From: an uncultured Paraglaciecola sp.
GTDB taxonomy: Bacteria; Pseudomonadota; Gammaproteobacteria; Enterobacterales; Alteromonadaceae
Reading direction: 5' to 3'
DNA: 64,000 nucleotides
Assembly: GCF_937123705.1 (NCBI RefSeq)
Contig: NZ_CAKZKO010000010.1
Span: forward strand, 62,001-126,000
How positions within the stretch are numbered: the first letter of the stretch is position 1; each line of letters starts with the position of its first letter. Under the pieces are notes generated by a model. The model made no database searches. It was given only the letters and a program-made list of their open reading frames with translations, and had not been told where the DNA came from. This document shows positions 36,432-47,763 of the stretch, piece by piece. The translations under genes were made by a program, and so were the position numbers.

Positions 36432-38303
36432 ATGAACCCTATAGCTCAACTTACTCTTATCTTAGCTCTTTCGTTTAGCCAAAGTATTCTGGCCGCCGAT
36501 TTATCGGTTGCAGACGTTGAAAACAAAATATCTGTAAAACAAACCGAATACGACAATTATAACAGCTCACTTGAGGCTCAAATTGCTAGTGCAGCGAGCT
36601 CAGAAATTGAGCTTTCGGAACTGCGTCAAAATGCAGCAATAGCCGATGCGGATAGGCAGGCATCGTTAATTGAAATGAATCTACAATATGAGAAAGTGAT
36701 TGATGATCCAGAATTGGATATCTCTCAGTTTATGAAAACTTACGCACAAGCCGTAAGAACCCATAAAATGATCAAAGATGCTATTACCGACAAATACAAC
36801 CAATGGCAAGATGAGTTACAAGAAGTAGAGCAAATGCAGGTCTCAAAGCATAGCTTACTCAACACCATAGAAGGCCTAAAAGAGCAACTAAATAGCGTAC
36901 GAATCGACCGTTTATACCAAGAGTTCAATCGTCAAGAAATGGTAGCTGTTAGCCATAACATTAGCTGTGACAAAGACGAAACTTTTGGTAAATGTAGTGA
37001 TAGAGGCAAAGCCCTAGCCAAGCAGAAAGCGTCAAAGCGATTTTTAGATAGTATTTATAGTGGATTAAGTGAATCTGCAGAAGCAGAAAAAAGACGACAA
37101 ACCTCTGATGCCTCGGTACAAGTGTTACGCAGTGAAGTGGCTGAGAGCAACTTTAGCGGCCAAGGTAATTTTAACGTTAAAATGAATTTAGAGCTGCAAG
37201 GCAATTTAAAACGCTCTCAAGGTTGTGAGCTGTTGGGATTAGATAGACGCTACTGTGTTAATTTTAAGGCCAATGATGCGATTCAAGTTGCAGCCATCAG
37301 CACCTTACCTATGGCCACTGATGAATCAGTGATGTACGAGTTAACTGTACGTTCAAATGTATTTGATGATGAAGTTTTTATTAATGGAGTCAGTTATGGT
37401 TCGACTAAGCTACAAGTTATGTTGCCTTCAGGTGAGCATGACGTAGAAGTGGTAAAACGTGGTTTTGAATCAAAACGTCAAAAAGTGGCGCTGTCTGAGT
37501 CAAAAACCTTAAAAATTGAACTGGCACGTTCACAGTACACTTTTAGTAAAGGTGAGCGAATTCAGGATATTTTAGCCGGAGACATTGCCGGTCCCGATTT
37601 AGTGGTGATCCCAGCAGGCAGTTTTCGCATGGGTGATATCACAGGAGTAGGTCTTGAAAACGAGCGCCCTGTACAATCGCAAGATCTAAAACAGTCATAC
37701 GGTATCAGTGAAACAGAAATAAGCGTTAAAGCCTTTGAGACTTTTGTTAATGCAACAAGTTACGTTACCGAAGCTGAAAAACAAAAAGGTTGTGCCGCAT
37801 ATGAAGATGGCCAAGCTGTGTGGAAGGACGATAGAAATTGGCGTTCTCCTGGTTTCGTCCAAAATGCTGATAATCCAGTAGTATGCGTTAGTATGCATGA
37901 TGCTAAGGCTTATGTTGATTGGATCTCTAAAGCCAGCAGCCAAGCCTATAAATTACCTAGCGAAGCTCGTTGGGAATACGCTGCAAGAGCAGGAAAAGAA
38001 ACAGACTATTGGTGGGGAGAGGGTGTGAGTACCGATAACGCTAATTGTGGTTGGTGTGGCAGCCAATGGTCAAATGTCAGTACCGCGCCTGTGGGTTCAT
38101 TTGAGCGCAATGATTTTGGCCTTTTTGATACAGTAGGTAATGTCTGGGAATGGACCACTAGCAATCAATCGGATGGCCACTCTGTAGTGCGAGGCGGTGC
38201 TTGGAACTTTGCACCTCGATTAGCGCGTGTTTCGACACGTATGGAGATCGATAGCAGTTTTCGCTCTAACTATATAGGTTTTAGAGTTGTACGGGAGCAA
38301 TAA
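36432..38303 (+). CDS. PEGA/SUMF1-fold exported protein, probably non-catalytic
   Basis: Encodes 623 residues from the ATG at 36432, with a signal peptide ending LAA. Residues about 25-165 are a coiled coil. Residues about 300-370 resemble a PEGA domain (VFINGVSYGSTKLQVMLPSG). The last 240 residues have the SUMF1/formylglycine-generating-enzyme fold (VVIPAGSFRMGD, KLPSEARWEYAARAG, GNVWEWTTS, and GFRVVRE at the end). Catalytic FGE cysteines lie just after the RGG(S/A)W motif; here the region reads RGGAWNFAPRLARVSTR with no cysteine, so it is probably a binding domain. It lies between mshQ and mreB in the same direction. Whether it serves the pilus is inference from position only. Confidence 0.82.
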   Translation: MNPIAQLTLILALSFSQSILAADLSVADVENKISVKQTEYDNYNSSLEAQIASAASSEIELSELRQNAAIADADRQASLIEMNLQYEKVIDDPELDISQFMKTYAQAVRTHKMIKDAITDKYNQWQDELQEVEQMQVSKHSLLNTIEGLKEQLNSVRIDRLYQEFNRQEMVAVSHNISCDKDETFGKCSDRGKALAKQKASKRFLDSIYSGLSESAEAEKRRQTSDASVQVLRSEVAESNFSGQGNFNVKMNLELQGNLKRSQGCELLGLDRRYCVNFKANDAIQVAAISTLPMATDESVMYELTVRSNVFDDEVFINGVSYGSTKLQVMLPSGEHDVEVVKRGFESKRQKVALSESKTLKIELARSQYTFSKGERIQDILAGDIAGPDLVVIPAGSFRMGDITGVGLENERPVQSQDLKQSYGISETEISVKAFETFVNATSYVTEAEKQKGCAAYEDGQAVWKDDRNWRSPGFVQNADNPVVCVSMHDAKAYVDWISKASSQAYKLPSEARWEYAARAGKETDYWWGEGVSTDNANCGWCGSQWSNVSTAPVGSFERNDFGLFDTVGNVWEWTTSNQSDGHSVVRGGAWNFAPRLARVSTRMEIDSSFRSNYIGFRVVREQ

Positions 38304-38327
38304 CCTATACAGCCCCTGTGATTTCTA

Positions 38328-38357
38328 CAAATCCCGACTTAGTATCGGGATTTTTTA
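38328..38357 (+). terminator. Rho-independent terminator closing the MSHA region
   Basis: AATCCCGA (38330-38337) pairs with TCGGGATT (38345-38352) and continues into a T-run. It separates the MSHA region from mreB. Confidence 0.9.
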
Positions 38358-39580
<1,223 letters not shown>

Positions 39581-39637
39581 CCATACCCGACTTTAAAGTA
39601 AACAAGGCGGCACTTAGTCGCCTTTAGGCAGACAATA

Positions 39638-40498
39638 ATGAATTTAATGTTTTCAAGCGGTCCTTCTCTGCCTAACAGGTTAGCTCTGGCGTTATTGCTC
39701 TCTGTGTTTCTGATTGTATTTGATCACAAGTTTGATGGTTTTGGCACCACCCGTGTTTTTCTTAATTCCTTAGTCAGCCCATTACAATATCTAGCGAATT
39801 TACCCGGCCAATTACTGAATTCTAGCGCGAGTCGTTTAGTATCCCATGATCGTTTGTTTAGCGAAAACGCCAAGTTAACCCATGATGCTGTGCTGATGAA
39901 TGGCGACTTGCAGTTGCTCACTTTTTTACAACAAGAGAATGCACGGTTGCGCAATTTACTCAATTCTCCTGTGCAACATAGTACCCGTAAGGTAGTTGCT
40001 GAGCTTATGGCGGTAGATAACAATCCATACAGTCATCAAATTGTTATCAACAAAGGTGCTATTGACGACGTCTTTGAAGGCCAGCCTGTGTTAGATGACA
40101 AAGGTATTGTGGGCCAAGTTATGCAGGTGAGCTCAACAAATAGTCGAGTGTTGCTGATTGCTGATGTTACTCACGCTATCCCTGTTCGGGTTGCTCGTAA
40201 CAATGTACGTTTGGTGGTTTCAGGCTCAGGAAGTTTAAGTGAGCTTTTGATCCCCCATGTTGCTCATAGTAGTGATTTAAAGGTAGGGGATCTTTTATTG
40301 TCCTCAGGCTTAGGCAATGTATTTCCCGAGGGTTATCCGGTTGCCGAAATTTCATCCATTTTAAGAGACGAAAGTAGGCCATTTTCACAAGTCAGGGCTA
40401 AACCTGTTGCACAGCTAGATCGCCTAAAGTACTTATTATTGCTTTGGTCAGATCGGGTGATTGAGGAAACGTCACCAGCAGAGATCTCGGTAAAATGA
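39638..40498 (+). CDS. mreC: Rod-shape determining protein MreC
   Basis: Encodes 286 residues. One membrane helix (about 12-32) is followed by a coiled coil (about 65-115) and the MreC beta domains (VVAELMAVDNNPYSHQIVIN, then VLDDKGIVGQV). It is a periplasmic scaffold linking MreB to wall enzymes. Its stop overlaps the mreD ATG by 4 bp. Confidence 0.96.
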   Translation: MNLMFSSGPSLPNRLALALLLSVFLIVFDHKFDGFGTTRVFLNSLVSPLQYLANLPGQLLNSSASRLVSHDRLFSENAKLTHDAVLMNGDLQLLTFLQQENARLRNLLNSPVQHSTRKVVAELMAVDNNPYSHQIVINKGAIDDVFEGQPVLDDKGIVGQVMQVSSTNSRVLLIADVTHAIPVRVARNNVRLVVSGSGSLSELLIPHVAHSSDLKVGDLLLSSGLGNVFPEGYPVAEISSILRDESRPFSQVRAKPVAQLDRLKYLLLLWSDRVIEETSPAEISVK

Positions 40499-40971
40499 GA
40501 TTACGCCATTATTCTATCGCCCTTAGCGTTATTGTCGCTTTGGTATTGCAGATTATGCCAATGCCAGCCTGGGCTGATTTGTATCGCCCAGATTGGGTTT
40601 TATTGGTTTTGAGTTATTGGGCGTTGGCATTGCCCAATCGCGTCAATGTAGGTGTGGCTTTTTTTACTGGACTGATACTCGATATACTATTAGGCACCAG
40701 TATTGGGGTGCATAGTTTTGCGATGTGCCTATGTATTTATGTTTTGGTGGCAAACTATAAACGCTTACGTAATTATTCGGTTTGGCAGCAGTCCGTTATT
40801 ATTGGCATTATCTCAGCCTTGTTTAATTTGATTATTTTTTGGCTGCAACATCTTATTACCGATATTTACTTTTTATTTGATTATCTTTGGCCCGTAGCCA
40901 GTTCTATGGTGATTTGGCCTTGGATGTTCTGGCTTTTACGTAAAGTACGTCGCCAACTGCGTTTACGTTAG
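40495..40971 (+). CDS. mreD: Rod-shape determining protein MreD
   Basis: Encodes 158 residues, with five predicted membrane helices. WADLYRPDWVLLVLSYWAL is typical of MreD and is followed by GLILDILLGT. It is an inner-membrane partner of MreC. It overlaps mreC by 4 bp and ends 2 bp before maf. Confidence 0.95.
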   Translation: MRLRHYSIALSVIVALVLQIMPMPAWADLYRPDWVLLVLSYWALALPNRVNVGVAFFTGLILDILLGTSIGVHSFAMCLCIYVLVANYKRLRNYSVWQQSVIIGIISALFNLIIFWLQHLITDIYFLFDYLWPVASSMVIWPWMFWLLRKVRRQLRLR

Positions 40972-40973
40972 TC

Positions 40974-41543
40974 ATGCTAGTTCTTGCTTCTCAGTCTCCG
41001 CGGCGGGCTGAACTACTTAACCAAATAGGGGTAGTGTTCAGTCAATATTCAGTGGATATTGACGAAACTGTACAAAATCATGAAGCACCAATAGATTATG
41101 TACGGCGTATGTCACAGGAAAAGTCCTCTCTAGGTTATCAACAATATAATAGTGCTCAGGCGGTTTTGGGTGCAGACACCATAGTTGTTGCTAAGGGTAA
41201 TATTCTGGGAAAACCTAAAGACAAGTCGGATGCCATACGTATGCTGAGTATGTTGTCTGATAACATTCACCAAGTATTCACCGCTGTGACGATAACCAAT
41301 GGCCAACAACAAAAATCCATAGTGCTTGAAACTCAAGTTTGTTTTGGGCCTCTAACAACACAACAAATGCAATGGTATTGGCAAACGGGTGAACCACAAG
41401 ATAAAGCCGGAAGTTATGGTATTCAAGGCTTAGGTGGGCAATTTGTGAAATACATTGAAGGTAGTTATAGCGCGGTAGTAGGGCTACCTTTATATCAAAC
41501 AAGAATGTTATTAACTGAATTTGGGGTCATGAATGAGTGCTGA
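40974..41543 (+). CDS. maf: Maf family nucleoside triphosphate pyrophosphatase (YhdE type)
   Basis: Encodes 189 residues. The N-terminal motif LVLASQSPRRAELL and the GADTIVVA catalytic loop define the Maf family. KPKDKSDAIRML and GSYGIQGLGG are also typical of the YhdE (dTTP/UTP) branch, which removes pyrophosphate from canonical and modified pyrimidine triphosphates. Its last 11 bp overlap rng, as in other gammaproteobacterial mre clusters. Confidence 0.95.
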   Translation: MLVLASQSPRRAELLNQIGVVFSQYSVDIDETVQNHEAPIDYVRRMSQEKSSLGYQQYNSAQAVLGADTIVVAKGNILGKPKDKSDAIRMLSMLSDNIHQVFTAVTITNGQQQKSIVLETQVCFGPLTTQQMQWYWQTGEPQDKAGSYGIQGLGGQFVKYIEGSYSAVVGLPLYQTRMLLTEFGVMNEC

Positions 41544-42996
41544 GCTATTAATCAATGTTACCCCTTCTGAGTCACGCGTGGCCTTGATTGAAAATGGGAT
41601 CTTGCAAGAAATCCATATAGAAAGGCACACCAAGCGCGGTCTTGTGGGGAATATATATCGAGGTAAAGTCAGTCGAGTATTACCTGGTATGCAAGCGGCA
41701 TTTGTGGATATTGGGTTAGACAAGGCGGCATTTCTACATGCATCTGACATTGCCATGCACAGTGAAGTTGAGGAAGATGTTTCACCTCAGCATATTGAAA
41801 AACGTGATATTCGAGAGCTGGTTAGAGATGGGCAAAATATTGTGGTGCAAGTGGTTAAAGATCAAATTGGCACTAAAGGGGCGCGGTTAACCACTGACAT
41901 AACCATTCCATCACGCTACTTGGTTTTTATGCCAAGTGTCGGGCACGTTGGGGTATCGCAACGCATTGAAGATGAGGCAGAAAGAGATCGCCTTAAATCC
42001 ATAGTTCAAGACTTTTGTAGTGACGATGGGGGGTTTATTTTACGTACAGCGGCCGAAGGTGTTAAAGAACAAGAGCTAACTCAAGATGCGGATTTCTTAA
42101 AACGTCTATGGCAAAAAATACGTTCACGTATGAAAAACAAGTCCCATATTTTGTATGAAGACTTGCCTTTAGCACGCCGTGTACTTAGAGACTTTGTAGG
42201 TACAGAATTAGATCGAATTAGAATTGATTCAAAATTGTCTTTGCAAGAGCTGCAACATTTTACTAAGGAGTATGTACCGGAGTTACATAAACTTTTGGAG
42301 TATTATCCAGGCGAACGTCCCATTTTTGATTTATACGATGTAGAAAATGAGTGTCAGCGCTCTTTAGAAAGACGAGTCGATTTAAAATCTGGTGGTTATT
42401 TGATCATCGACCAAACCGAAGCCATGACCACAATCGACATTAATACTGGTGCCTTTGTGGGTCATCGCAACTTAGAAGAAACCATTTTCAATACCAATAT
42501 TGAAGCGACTCAAGCCATTGCCCGTCAACTTAGATTGCGTAACTTGGGTGGGATGATCCTTATCGATTTTATTGATATGACAGTAGAGGACCACAAAAGA
42601 CGAGTGTTGCATAGCCTTGAGGTGGCAAGTAATAAAGACAGAGCCAAAATCAATATTCATGGTTTTACGGTTTTAGGCTTGATTGAAATGACCCGCAAAA
42701 GAACCCGAGAAAGTCTAGAGCATGTGTTATGTGGTGAGTGTCCGGTATGTAAAGGACGTGGTTCGGTTAAAACAGTTGAAACTGTCTGTTTTGAAATCAT
42801 GCGCGAAATTGTACGGGTTAATCGTGCCTATGATGCTGACAAGTTTGTCGTTTATGCAGCTCCCGCTGTAGCGGAAGCTTTGCTGGGTGAAGAGTCTCAT
42901 ATGTTGGCTGAACTGGAAGTATTCGTCACCAAACAAATTAAGGTCCATACTGAACTTCTATACAACCAAGACAAATTTGATGTTGTCATGATGTAA
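41533..42996 (+). CDS. rng: Ribonuclease G
   Basis: Encodes 487 residues, full length for RNase G. It has an S1-type RNA-binding domain near residues 35-125 (GNIYRGKVSRVLPGMQAAFV). The catalytic acidic residues occur in MTTIDINTGAFVG (near 300) and LIDFIDM (near 345). The zinc-link motif CGECPVCKG is near 400. It trims 16S rRNA and degrades some mRNAs in the cytoplasm. It overlaps maf by 11 bp; yhdP starts 11 bp downstream. Confidence 0.97.
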   Translation: MSAELLINVTPSESRVALIENGILQEIHIERHTKRGLVGNIYRGKVSRVLPGMQAAFVDIGLDKAAFLHASDIAMHSEVEEDVSPQHIEKRDIRELVRDGQNIVVQVVKDQIGTKGARLTTDITIPSRYLVFMPSVGHVGVSQRIEDEAERDRLKSIVQDFCSDDGGFILRTAAEGVKEQELTQDADFLKRLWQKIRSRMKNKSHILYEDLPLARRVLRDFVGTELDRIRIDSKLSLQELQHFTKEYVPELHKLLEYYPGERPIFDLYDVENECQRSLERRVDLKSGGYLIIDQTEAMTTIDINTGAFVGHRNLEETIFNTNIEATQAIARQLRLRNLGGMILIDFIDMTVEDHKRRVLHSLEVASNKDRAKINIHGFTVLGLIEMTRKRTRESLEHVLCGECPVCKGRGSVKTVETVCFEIMREIVRVNRAYDADKFVVYAAPAVAEALLGEESHMLAELEVFVTKQIKVHTELLYNQDKFDVVMM

Positions 42997-43007
42997 GTAA
43001 TCTAAAC

Positions 43008-46000
43008 GTGAATACCAAAACCAAAAGTGCGTCATATTATGTCGCTTATCTAATAAAAAAACTCTGGGCACTGGTTGCCTTGAGCTTGGTTGTGGTGGCC
43101 GTTACTTTGAGCGTGGTGCGTTATTCACTTCCTTATTTGAATGATCAAAAAAGCTATCTAGAACAATGGTTGTCAGGGCAAGTTGGCGCCCAGATAGAAA
43201 TAGGAGAAATCAGCGCAAAATGGCAGGGGATAGGTCCTGCTATTGTACTTCGTGATATCCAGTTGATCCAAAACGCCCAGTCCCCTATTAGTCTCAATAT
43301 TGCGGAAACTGCCATAGAGGTCAATTTCTGGGAGTCTGTTCGAGCTAGGCAAATACAAGCGAATAAATTTGATTTGCGACAGATGGAAGTCAGTATAGAT
43401 ATCGCATCATTGGAACAAGAGAATAATCAATATCCAATTGTCGACGCCTTAGAAACATTATTTTTGCAACAGTTACAGCTGTTTTCTATTAGTCAAAGCA
43501 AAATAATCATCAACACTAGAAACAAGCATCGACAAGTTGTACTTATTGACCAAGTATCATGGGTGAATAAAGGTGATCACCACCAAGGAGTTGGACAGCT
43601 ACAGGTAGAAGAAATAGCTCGAAATTCAGCATCCTTTGTGCTTGATTTATATGGTAATCAGGAAAACTTATATGGTACTTTTTTCGCTAAAGGAGAAGAG
43701 GTCGATCTATCTCCTTGGATTAAACAATTGCTACCAAGTGACAAACAGCTAGTTGAGAGTCGTGGTAGTTTTGTGATGTGGGCAGCCATAAAAGAAAACT
43801 CCTTGCAATCACTGCAACTGGATTTGTCAAATAGCCACTTTAATTGGCAAAGTCTAGACAATGCTACCCCAGAAAATAACCTAAACGCAGTGATACTAGG
43901 AGGCCAAGTCAATGCAATTCCTGTAAATAATGAGTGGATGTTTAATCTTCATAATTTAACTATGCAGATTAATGACAATGTATTGGTTTCAAACTGGGTA
44001 GGTAAAATTGACCCAAAAGGAGCCATGACATTACAACATAAACAGCCGCTAAAATTGGCCCCAGTACTCCCCATGCTGAACCTTGCCTTGGCGCCTAGTC
44101 AAGTATCGGTGTTCGAATCACTGCACCCCCAAGCAACATTGCGCTCAATAGACATCTTCCGCTCCCTTAGTGGAGAGGTGGCTGTCAATGCCTCGTTGAG
44201 CGATATACAGTGGCAACAAACAGAATTTATGCCAGGCATGGCAGGGCTGGCAACAGAATTAAATTGGTATAATGGTAACGGACGTTTAAATTTAAAAGCC
44301 AAATCTGGACGACTATTGATTGATAAACTGCTGGAAAATGATATTGATTATCAACGCTTTTATGCAGATTTGTATATCCATACTGCTTCTGAAAATTTCA
44401 GTATTTTGGCAGAGGACATTTTGTTTAAGAGCGATGTTGTTAGTCTGCGTCCTCATTTTTTTTACCGAAGTCTAGATAAATTTTTAGCATTTGCAACAAC
44501 AGTCGATAGGATTGATGTGGCAACATTACCTCAACTTTATCCTTCACAACTTATGGGGGTTAAAACCAAAAAGTATTTGGTCGACTCATTGTTACAAGGT
44601 CAAGTTATCAATGGTCAACTAATATGGCATGGATCATTAGATTCTTTTCCTTTTGATCAGAATCAAGGGGTTTTTCAAGCTCAGCTTCAAGTGGTTGAAG
44701 CTGAGCTGAAATTTGACAAGCAATGGCCCACTTTGAGTAATCTTGATGTAAATCTACTGTTCGAAAACGCCGACTTGACTATGACTAGCCAGAAAGGTCG
44801 GCTATTGGATGTAGAGCTGGTTAAGTTGTCAGCAAGTATCACTGAGCTTACCAACAATGCGCTACTCTCAATAGATATTAATGCCCAAGCCAATGGGCAA
44901 CAAGTAACCGACTTAATGTTGCAAAGTAGCCTAGCAGACACCTTAGGAAAGACATTGCAACAAGTTCAAGTAAGTGGTTCTTTGGCAACAAAGCTCAATT
45001 TGCATATTCCTCTTTATGACCAACCTATAGTAGCAACAGGCTCAGTGCAGTTAAGCGATAATATTGTGGCACTGCCGAGCTTAGATATTCTGTTACAACA
45101 AACTAATGGTACGGTGAGTTTTGTTAATAGTGAGGTCACAGCAAACGACCTTAAAGGGCAATTATTACGCCAGCCAATACGCGTCTCTTTGACGGGAGAG
45201 CAACAAGACATTGGTTATCAAACCGACATTAATGTAAAAGGGCAATGGCAAGTAGACCCTTTACTTGAGACTTTTGCTGGTGGCTTAAAAACATATCTGT
45301 CTGGATCGAGTAATTGGAACGCCAATATTGCCTTGACGCTTCCCACTCAAGGTGGATACCAGTATTTCGCAGAGGTATCGAGTGACCTTCTTCACTTAGG
45401 ATCAAAATTACCTAAGCCTTTTGCTAAAACCGCTGATCAATCCTTACCATTATTAGTGACTAGCCAAGGCAATCAACAAGCCTCTTTGATTAAAATTACC
45501 TTGGGGAAAGACATAGAATTTAACGGTAATTTACCCCACCAAGATATGCAGTTTTCTCGGGCCCATTTGGCAATAGGCCAAGCAGATTTAATGGGAATGG
45601 GGTTAGGATTTAGCATTTCAGCCACTTTGCCAGAATTGAATGTTAGCCCTTGGTATACCTTTATTAATACCCTGGTTGATGACCTTCCTGACAACAGCGA
45701 AAAATCGCTGATTAGCGCACCAAAACGTATTTTTGTTAATGCGGATAGTGCAGTGATAGCGGCGCAACGACTGACGGGGCTTGAGATGGTAGTTAAAAAT
45801 ACCAGCGATAGTTGGCTGTTTGATATCAACGCAACAGAAGCTCGGGTGAACCTTGCTTTGTCTAAAGATTGGTTAAGTAAAGGTGTAAATATTGATGCAA
45901 GTTTTATTGATTTAGCTAGTTGGCAAGATATTCCAACAGGTATTGACGGTCAGGTTTCTGATGCTAATCATTTTGTAGCTGACATAGACAACTTACCTCC

Positions 46001-46916
46001 CATAAACTTTTCCTGTGCCCGTTGCCGGTTTTTAGACAACGACCTTGGGAAGGTGGATTTTAAATTATCTCGCGCAGCTTCGGGAATGAAAATAGAGCAA
46101 CTAAGATTCAATAACGCCCATGGTGTTTTTTACGGCTCAGGCGATTGGTTTTTAGATAAAAATCAAAGCAGTACCCATTTAACCGGGGAGTTTAACAGCT
46201 CTGATTTTGGGGCTTTTTTGAAAGATTACAAATTGGACTCGGGGATAAAAGATTCCAAAGCCAGTGCTCAATTTGATTTAAGTTGGGATCAGGCACCTTA
46301 CGAGTTTAACTTCGAGACGCTTAAGGGGCATATTGACTGGGGCTTGTCGGATGGTTACTTAACTGAAGTCAGTGACCAAGGCTCACGCATATTTACTTTG
46401 TTAAGCCTTGATTCTTTAGTTCGTAAACTGAAACTCGATTTTAGAGATATTTTTGCTAAGGGATTTTTCTACGACAAAATTGACGGTAGTTTTCAGGTAG
46501 AAAATGGCGTTGTTCATACCAAAGATACTGTTGTAGATGGCGGGGCAGGCGAATTGACCATGCAAGGCTATACCGATCTAAACGCACAACAACTTAATTA
46601 CCAAATCGAGTTTTCACCTAATGTCACCTCTAGCTTACCGGTAATAGTCGCTTGGATGGTTAATCCCGCAACGGCTTTGGCTGCATTGGCGCTGGATCAA
46701 ATGTTGACCTCAGCTAAAGTGATATCCAATATTAAATTCTCACTTACCGGCTCTTTAGATGATCCCCAGCTTAAAGAACTCGGCCGTAACAGCAAAGAGG
46801 TGTCTTTACCTGCCAGTGTCAAACCTGAAGTCGAGCAACCAAGTCAACCTATTGATCAACAACTAGACACACCCATTGATATTCAAGCACCTGACGAGAT
46901 CCCCCTCAGTGGATAG
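43008..46916 (+). CDS. yhdP: YhdP family AsmA-like lipid transport protein
   Basis: Encodes 1302 residues from a GTG at 43008. One N-terminal membrane helix (about 20-42) is followed by a very long beta-rich periplasmic region of the AsmA-like/TIGR02099 type, ending with the conserved C-terminal part (GFFYDKIDGSFQVENGVVHT, then VAWMVNPATALAALALDQ). In E. coli YhdP bridges the periplasm and helps move phospholipids to the outer membrane. The Pro/Gln-rich tail overlaps the next gene by 8 bp. Confidence 0.94.
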   Translation: MNTKTKSASYYVAYLIKKLWALVALSLVVVAVTLSVVRYSLPYLNDQKSYLEQWLSGQVGAQIEIGEISAKWQGIGPAIVLRDIQLIQNAQSPISLNIAETAIEVNFWESVRARQIQANKFDLRQMEVSIDIASLEQENNQYPIVDALETLFLQQLQLFSISQSKIIINTRNKHRQVVLIDQVSWVNKGDHHQGVGQLQVEEIARNSASFVLDLYGNQENLYGTFFAKGEEVDLSPWIKQLLPSDKQLVESRGSFVMWAAIKENSLQSLQLDLSNSHFNWQSLDNATPENNLNAVILGGQVNAIPVNNEWMFNLHNLTMQINDNVLVSNWVGKIDPKGAMTLQHKQPLKLAPVLPMLNLALAPSQVSVFESLHPQATLRSIDIFRSLSGEVAVNASLSDIQWQQTEFMPGMAGLATELNWYNGNGRLNLKAKSGRLLIDKLLENDIDYQRFYADLYIHTASENFSILAEDILFKSDVVSLRPHFFYRSLDKFLAFATTVDRIDVATLPQLYPSQLMGVKTKKYLVDSLLQGQVINGQLIWHGSLDSFPFDQNQGVFQAQLQVVEAELKFDKQWPTLSNLDVNLLFENADLTMTSQKGRLLDVELVKLSASITELTNNALLSIDINAQANGQQVTDLMLQSSLADTLGKTLQQVQVSGSLATKLNLHIPLYDQPIVATGSVQLSDNIVALPSLDILLQQTNGTVSFVNSEVTANDLKGQLLRQPIRVSLTGEQQDIGYQTDINVKGQWQVDPLLETFAGGLKTYLSGSSNWNANIALTLPTQGGYQYFAEVSSDLLHLGSKLPKPFAKTADQSLPLLVTSQGNQQASLIKITLGKDIEFNGNLPHQDMQFSRAHLAIGQADLMGMGLGFSISATLPELNVSPWYTFINTLVDDLPDNSEKSLISAPKRIFVNADSAVIAAQRLTGLEMVVKNTSDSWLFDINATEARVNLALSKDWLSKGVNIDASFIDLASWQDIPTGIDGQVSDANHFVADIDNLPPINFSCARCRFLDNDLGKVDFKLSRAASGMKIEQLRFNNAHGVFYGSGDWFLDKNQSSTHLTGEFNSSDFGAFLKDYKLDSGIKDSKASAQFDLSWDQAPYEFNFETLKGHIDWGLSDGYLTEVSDQGSRIFTLLSLDSLVRKLKLDFRDIFAKGFFYDKIDGSFQVENGVVHTKDTVVDGGAGELTMQGYTDLNAQQLNYQIEFSPNVTSSLPVIVAWMVNPATALAALALDQMLTSAKVISNIKFSLTGSLDDPQLKELGRNSKEVSLPASVKPEVEQPSQPIDQQLDTPIDIQAPDEIPLSG

Positions 46917-47763
46917 CACTAATCCTATTGTGGTCGCACTGCAAATGAGTTCGTCACCTCAGGTAGCCGACAATCTGTTATTTGTAGAGCAGCAGCTTGC
47001 GTTATTGCCCAAACAAAGGCCTTGTTTAGTGGTACTTCCAGAATGTTTCGCCTGTTTTGGTGGTGGCGACAAATTATTACTGGAGATTGCCGAACCTTTG
47101 GGGCGTGGGCCGATCCAACAAAAACTTAAGCAACTCGCAAAACACTATGGTATTTGGTTTGTGGCTGGCAGCTTGCCTATTGTTTGTTCCTCAAAAGAAA
47201 ACCGTGATCCTAATAAATTCACTGCTTCTTGTTTGTTGATAAATGACCAAGGTGAGACTGTTACTGAATACCAAAAAATACATCTTTTTGATGTACAAAT
47301 AGCGGATAATACCGGCACCTATCTTGAGTCCCGTTATACCCATCCCGGTAGTCAATTAGCCGTTATTGATACGCCTTTTGGCACCCTTGGTTTAGCCGTT
47401 TGTTACGATATTCGTTTTGCTGGCATGTTTGCCGCCATGCAACAAATCGCCCAATTAGATATATTAGCCTTACCTGCTGCCTTTACTTTTAAAACTGGGC
47501 AAGCCCATTGGCAGGCCTTGCTGACTGCCCGCGCCATAGAAAACCAATGTTATCTGGTTGCCGCCAACCAAACTGGAACACACAGGAATAAGCGGCAAAC
47601 TTATGGTCACTCCTGTATCATCTCGCCTTGGGGCGAAAAACTGCTAGAGTTGCCCCAAAATACCGGCATGATACATGCCCCCATTGATCACCACTTACTC
47701 GCCGATATTCGCGCCAATATGCCAGTTTATCAGCACAACACATTCAGGAGTCACCTTGTCTAA
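46909..47763 (+). CDS. Nitrilase superfamily carbon-nitrogen hydrolase
   Basis: Encodes 284 residues from a GTG at 46909, which overlaps the yhdP stop; an in-frame TTG at 46876 lies deeper inside yhdP and an ATG at 46942 would remove the first strand. The Glu-Lys-Cys catalytic set is visible: [22 protein letters not shown] and [11 protein letters not shown]. Members near tldD in gammaproteobacteria are Nit-type amidases, possibly repairing deaminated glutathione; that role is inferred from family. Its last 8 bp overlap tldD. Confidence 0.93.
   Translation: MDSTNPIVVALQMSSSPQVADNLLFVEQQLALLPKQRPCLVVLPECFACFGGGDKLLLEIAEPLGRGPIQQKLKQLAKHYGIWFVAGSLPIVCSSKENRDPNKFTASCLLINDQGETVTEYQKIHLFDVQIADNTGTYLESRYTHPGSQLAVIDTPFGTLGLAVCYDIRFAGMFAAMQQIAQLDILALPAAFTFKTGQAHWQALLTARAIENQCYLVAANQTGTHRNKRQTYGHSCIISPWGEKLLELPQNTGMIHAPIDHHLLADIRANMPVYQHNTFRSHLV

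Noticed and set aside
36432..38303. Annotation as formylglycine-generating enzyme
   Set aside because: The cysteines expected after the RGG(S/A)W motif are missing, so only the fold is supported.
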